Positions 4,878 to 6,852 of a stretch of DNA of 6,852 nt are shown one piece after another. Position numbers and translations under genes: made by a program. Source of the stretch: Spirochaetaceae bacterium (GTDB lineage Bacteria > Spirochaetota > Spirochaetia > JABEVK01); assembly GCA_023265735.1 (NCBI GenBank), contig JAHFSN010000110.1:1-6852 (forward strand). Direction: 5' to 3'. Each line of letters opens with the position of its first letter. Within the stretch, counting starts at the first letter, position 1. The notes beneath the pieces were generated by a model. The model did not search any database. It worked only from the letters and a program-made list of their open reading frames with translations, and was not told the DNA's origin.

Positions 4878-5693
4878 ATGAATACCTTTGATCTGATTGA
4901 GAAGCGCGTGTCGGTTCGAACGTTTACCGAACGGGAGGTTGACCCGGCGAGCCGCCAGACCCTCCTCGACTACGCTGCTACCCTGAAGGCTCCCTGGGGT
5001 CACGAAGCCAGGTTCGCCTGGGTGCCGGTGACCCCTTCGGACCGTGAAGCCCAGAGGTTCGGAACGTATGGAATGATCCAGGGGGCCCAGCTCTACCTCG
5101 CCGGGGCGATGAAACAGGGCCCCGGAGCGGCCGAAGATTTTGGCTACCTCTTCGAAGGCATCCTCTTGAAAGCCACCGAATTGGGGTTGGGCACCTGCTG
5201 GCTGGGGGGAACCTTCCGCCGGGGTGACTTCACGCAGGCGCTGGCTTTGCTGGACGACGAGTTCATCCCTGCCGTCTGCCCGGTGGGCTACGCCTCCCCC
5301 ACCAAGCGTTTGAAAGAAAAACTCATCGGCACCGTCTTCCAGGTGAGGCAGCGCAAGCCCCTCAAGGACTGGGCCATCGTCGAGGGTGAACCAGGAGAGT
5401 ATCGGGAAGCCCTCGAAGCCGTGAGGCTGGGCCCCTCGGCGTCGAACAAGCAACCCTGGCGCGTGCACCTCGCCAACGGACGGGCGCACTTCTACCTGGA
5501 AGAGACCCCCGGCTACAACGCGGAATCGGTGGCCCGATGCGGCTTCCCCATCCAGAGACTCGACATGGGCATCGCCTTCTACCACTGGGAGAGGGTGCTG
5601 TCCGACCAGGGGCTGGTCGGGGCGTGGACCCAAAATGACCCCAAGATTACGGTCCCCGACAAATGGGAGTACGTAGCCACCTGGAGCCGCTAG
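4878..5693 (+). CDS. TM1586-type nitroreductase family protein, two half-domains in one chain
   Basis: The frame is open from about 4746, inside the hemerythrin gene, but the credible start is ATG 4878, with AGAGGTG six bases upstream and family-like sequence (MNTFDLIEKRVSVRTF) beginning at once. This gives 271 residues. The first half holds the nitroreductase opening EKRVSVRTFTEREVD and the helix-loop LLKATELGLGTCWLGGTF (96-113). The second half holds GPSASNKQPWRVH (185-197), which in ordinary nitroreductases follows the opening motif and contacts FMN, and RLDMGIAFYHWE (227-238), a second copy of the GLG-region helix. The order fits the putative TM nitroreductase family (PF14512), a pseudo-dimer within one chain. 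It should bind FMN and could reduce nitro compounds, quinones or flavin substrates with NAD(P)H; the natural substrate is unknown. It is cytoplasmic, probably monocistronic, and convergent with the channel gene 18 bp away. Confidence 0.82.
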   Translation: MNTFDLIEKRVSVRTFTEREVDPASRQTLLDYAATLKAPWGHEARFAWVPVTPSDREAQRFGTYGMIQGAQLYLAGAMKQGPGAAEDFGYLFEGILLKATELGLGTCWLGGTFRRGDFTQALALLDDEFIPAVCPVGYASPTKRLKEKLIGTVFQVRQRKPLKDWAIVEGEPGEYREALEAVRLGPSASNKQPWRVHLANGRAHFYLEETPGYNAESVARCGFPIQRLDMGIAFYHWERVLSDQGLVGAWTQNDPKITVPDKWEYVATWSR

Positions 5694-5700
5694 GAGCCGC
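5683..5700. repeat. Short tandem repeat across the nitroreductase stop codon
   Basis: GGAGCCGC occurs at 5683-5690 and again at 5693-5700, a 10-bp period spanning the TAG stop (5691-5693). A second direct repeat, GCGTTCTTC, overlaps at 5699-5707 and 5716-5724. This looks like small slippage duplication at the junction of two convergent genes. No function is claimed. Confidence 0.5.
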
Positions 5701-5711
5701 GTTCTTCCCGC

Positions 5712-6347
5712 TCATGCGTTCTTCGTCGAATGGGGCAGCATGAAATAGCCGGCGATCCCCAAGTAGAACGCGACGGCGAGGTACGGGTGCACCCAGGCTA
5801 GGGCCGCGGCTCCCCCGTAGGCGATGGGTCCAAAGAGAATGGTGAACCATGTCCCGGTCCGGAAATCCTTCAGGGAGACGTGGTCGTGGAACAAGGATGT
5901 GTGGCCCTGGAGGTACCAGCGGCCCACGGTCCAGGTGAGGCCCTGGCAGGCCATCACCACCCCGTAGAACGACACGGCCAACGGGTTCTGCAGATAGTCC
6001 CCCATCAGGGCCGTGGGAAAGGGGATGAGCGACACCCAGAACAGCAGGAAAACGTTCCACCAAAAGACACCATGGTCCACGACACGAAGCATCTTGAAGA
6101 AGCGGTGGTGGTTGAGCCAGATGACGGCTACTGTAAAGAAGCTATTGGCCCAGGACAGGAATTTGGGGACCATGGCCAGCAGTTGGGTCGCCAACGCCTC
6201 GGGCGAGCCCCCCTCCCCGAGTTCGGGAACCCTGAGTTCCAGCACGAGGAGGGTCAGAATGATGGCAAAGAGCCCGTCGCTGAGGTTCTCGAGGCGCCCC
6301 TTGTTCATGAAGCCGATGTCGGAAGAGGGATTCGGCGGTTCGTTCAT
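5712..6347 (-). CDS. TMEM175-family (DUF1211) putative potassium channel
   Basis: This 211-residue integral membrane protein has about six hydrophobic helices, the usual size for bacterial TMEM175 subunits, which assemble as tetramers with the pore lined by the first helix. The hallmark region reads RLENLSDGLFAIILTLLVLE (18-37), matching the family pattern R-x3-FSD followed by a Leu/Ile-rich pore helix, except that Phe of FSD is Leu22. Other family features are WLNHHRFF (77-84) and N98 with LIPFPT (107-112). The family lacks the classical TVGYG filter and conducts K+ with modest selectivity; transport here is inferred, not shown. The ATG overlaps the stop of the upstream gene as ATGA, so translation is probably coupled; a weak GGGG precedes it. 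The internal ATG at residue 14 has no ribosome binding site. The C-terminus ends after the last helix with a short polar tail. Confidence 0.88.
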   Translation of the reverse strand: MNEPPNPSSDIGFMNKGRLENLSDGLFAIILTLLVLELRVPELGEGGSPEALATQLLAMVPKFLSWANSFFTVAVIWLNHHRFFKMLRVVDHGVFWWNVFLLFWVSLIPFPTALMGDYLQNPLAVSFYGVVMACQGLTWTVGRWYLQGHTSLFHDHVSLKDFRTGTWFTILFGPIAYGGAAALAWVHPYLAVAFYLGIAGYFMLPHSTKNA

Positions 6348-6852
6348 TTCAACCCCGCGATCTTAAACTGAAATTGGAAGGAGCCCGTGGCCTGCCAGAT
6401 CCTCAGCCAGAGGGGCAGCAGCATCTCCGTGCCCCGGGCCGCCGTCAGATCGCCCAGGTCGAGGATGTGCTTCCAGCCGAACCATCGGTCCAGGAGGGAC
6501 TTCACCTGGTCGCGGGCCGGCTCCGAGTTCCCGCAGACGAAGACGTGATGGTCGCCCGAGTCTACGGCAGCCGGGTTCACCATGATCGACACGGTCATGG
6601 TGTTGAGGGCCTTCACAATATGGGCCGCAGGGAACCGCCGCTGCAGGGTTTCGGCCAGGGAATCGGTGTTGCTGACAAACAGGCTGGGGGGAAAGCCCTT
6701 AGAGAAATCGAGGGGGTTGGACACGTCGATGACCGTCTTGCCTTCGAGGGCCCGGTCGCCCACGGCCTCGAGCACTCCCAGCGACGCCTCGCCCTTGGTA
6801 AGGTTGAGGAACACTTCGGCGGCGGCGCATTCCGCATAGGGTACCAGCTTCA
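6344..6852 (-). CDS. NADPH-dependent F420 reductase-like / COG2085 dinucleotide-binding enzyme (partial, 5' end outside window)
   Basis: The 168 visible codons run from the window edge to a TGA at 6344-6346; the N-terminal Rossmann GxGxxG region lies outside. Visible family blocks, in order, are TVIDVSNPLDFSKGFPPSLF, AAHIVKALNTM, VFVCGNSEPARDQVKSLLD, FGWKHILDLGDLTAARGTE and MLLPLWLRIW. These match the C-terminal half of F420-dependent NADP oxidoreductase-like proteins (PF03807 group, COG2085). Members move hydride between NADP(H) and a partner such as F420 or have unassigned substrates; nothing here proves F420 use, and no F420 biosynthesis gene is visible. The protein should be soluble. It overlaps the downstream channel gene by four bases (ATGA), so they share a leftward transcript. 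The pairing with a channel is unusual and may be only an operon of convenience. Confidence 0.82.
   Translation of the reverse strand, partial: KLVPYAECAAAEVFLNLTKGEASLGVLEAVGDRALEGKTVIDVSNPLDFSKGFPPSLFVSNTDSLAETLQRRFPAAHIVKALNTMTVSIMVNPAAVDSGDHHVFVCGNSEPARDQVKSLLDRWFGWKHILDLGDLTAARGTEMLLPLWLRIWQATGSFQFQFKIAGLK

Noticed and set aside
3475..4878. A 467-codon open frame on the minus strand spanning the PilZ and hemerythrin genes
   Set aside because: Both plus-strand genes have diagnostic motifs (RKYLR, DLSSVG and seven diiron ligands). The opposing frame crosses their intergenic gap with no family signal, as expected of a codon-bias shadow.

Overview
The window is GC-rich and densely coding, with strong preference for G or C at third codon positions. 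It comes from a free-living, diderm-type bacterium that uses chemotaxis-like and c-di-GMP signalling. The mix of a soluble MCP-like protein, a lone CheY, a pseudoreceiver-PilZ protein and a bacteriohemerythrin would fit Acidobacteriota or a delta-proteobacterium-like lineage. Taxonomy cannot be settled from the sequence alone. No rRNA, tRNA, CRISPR array, insertion sequence or phage gene is visible.

Left part (1-1089): the 5' part of a secreted alkaline phosphatase with an Ig-like N-terminal region runs leftward off the window. It is divergent from a UspA-type universal stress protein gene. Between them lies a perfect 10-bp inverted repeat.

Central part (1150-4818), all on the plus strand, is a signalling block. 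It holds a cytoplasmic MCP-like coiled-coil protein, a single-domain CheY-like receiver 26 bp downstream, a pseudoreceiver-PilZ protein and a diiron bacteriohemerythrin. The MCP-like gene has a strong sigma70-type promoter placed so that transcription should begin at its ATG, which would make it leaderless. Its product carries a degenerate MCP hairpin tip, a QDxxxQ motif resembling the CheZ active site, and a second hairpin-like segment. The PilZ gene has its own promoter and is preceded by a possible 22-codon leader ORF that ends one base before the preferred start. The inferred theme is that cytoplasmic sensing, perhaps of oxygen or redox state, feeds a phospho-receiver and a c-di-GMP effector.

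Right part (4878-6852): a TM1586-type nitroreductase in which the two nitroreductase half-domains lie head to tail in one chain is convergent, with only 18 bp between stops, with a leftward pair. That pair is a COG2085/F420-dependent-NADP-reductase-like dinucleotide-binding enzyme (5' end outside the window) and a six-TM TMEM175-family (DUF1211) putative potassium channel. The two overlap by ATGA.

No convincing intrinsic terminator (GC stem followed by a T tract) was found anywhere in the window.
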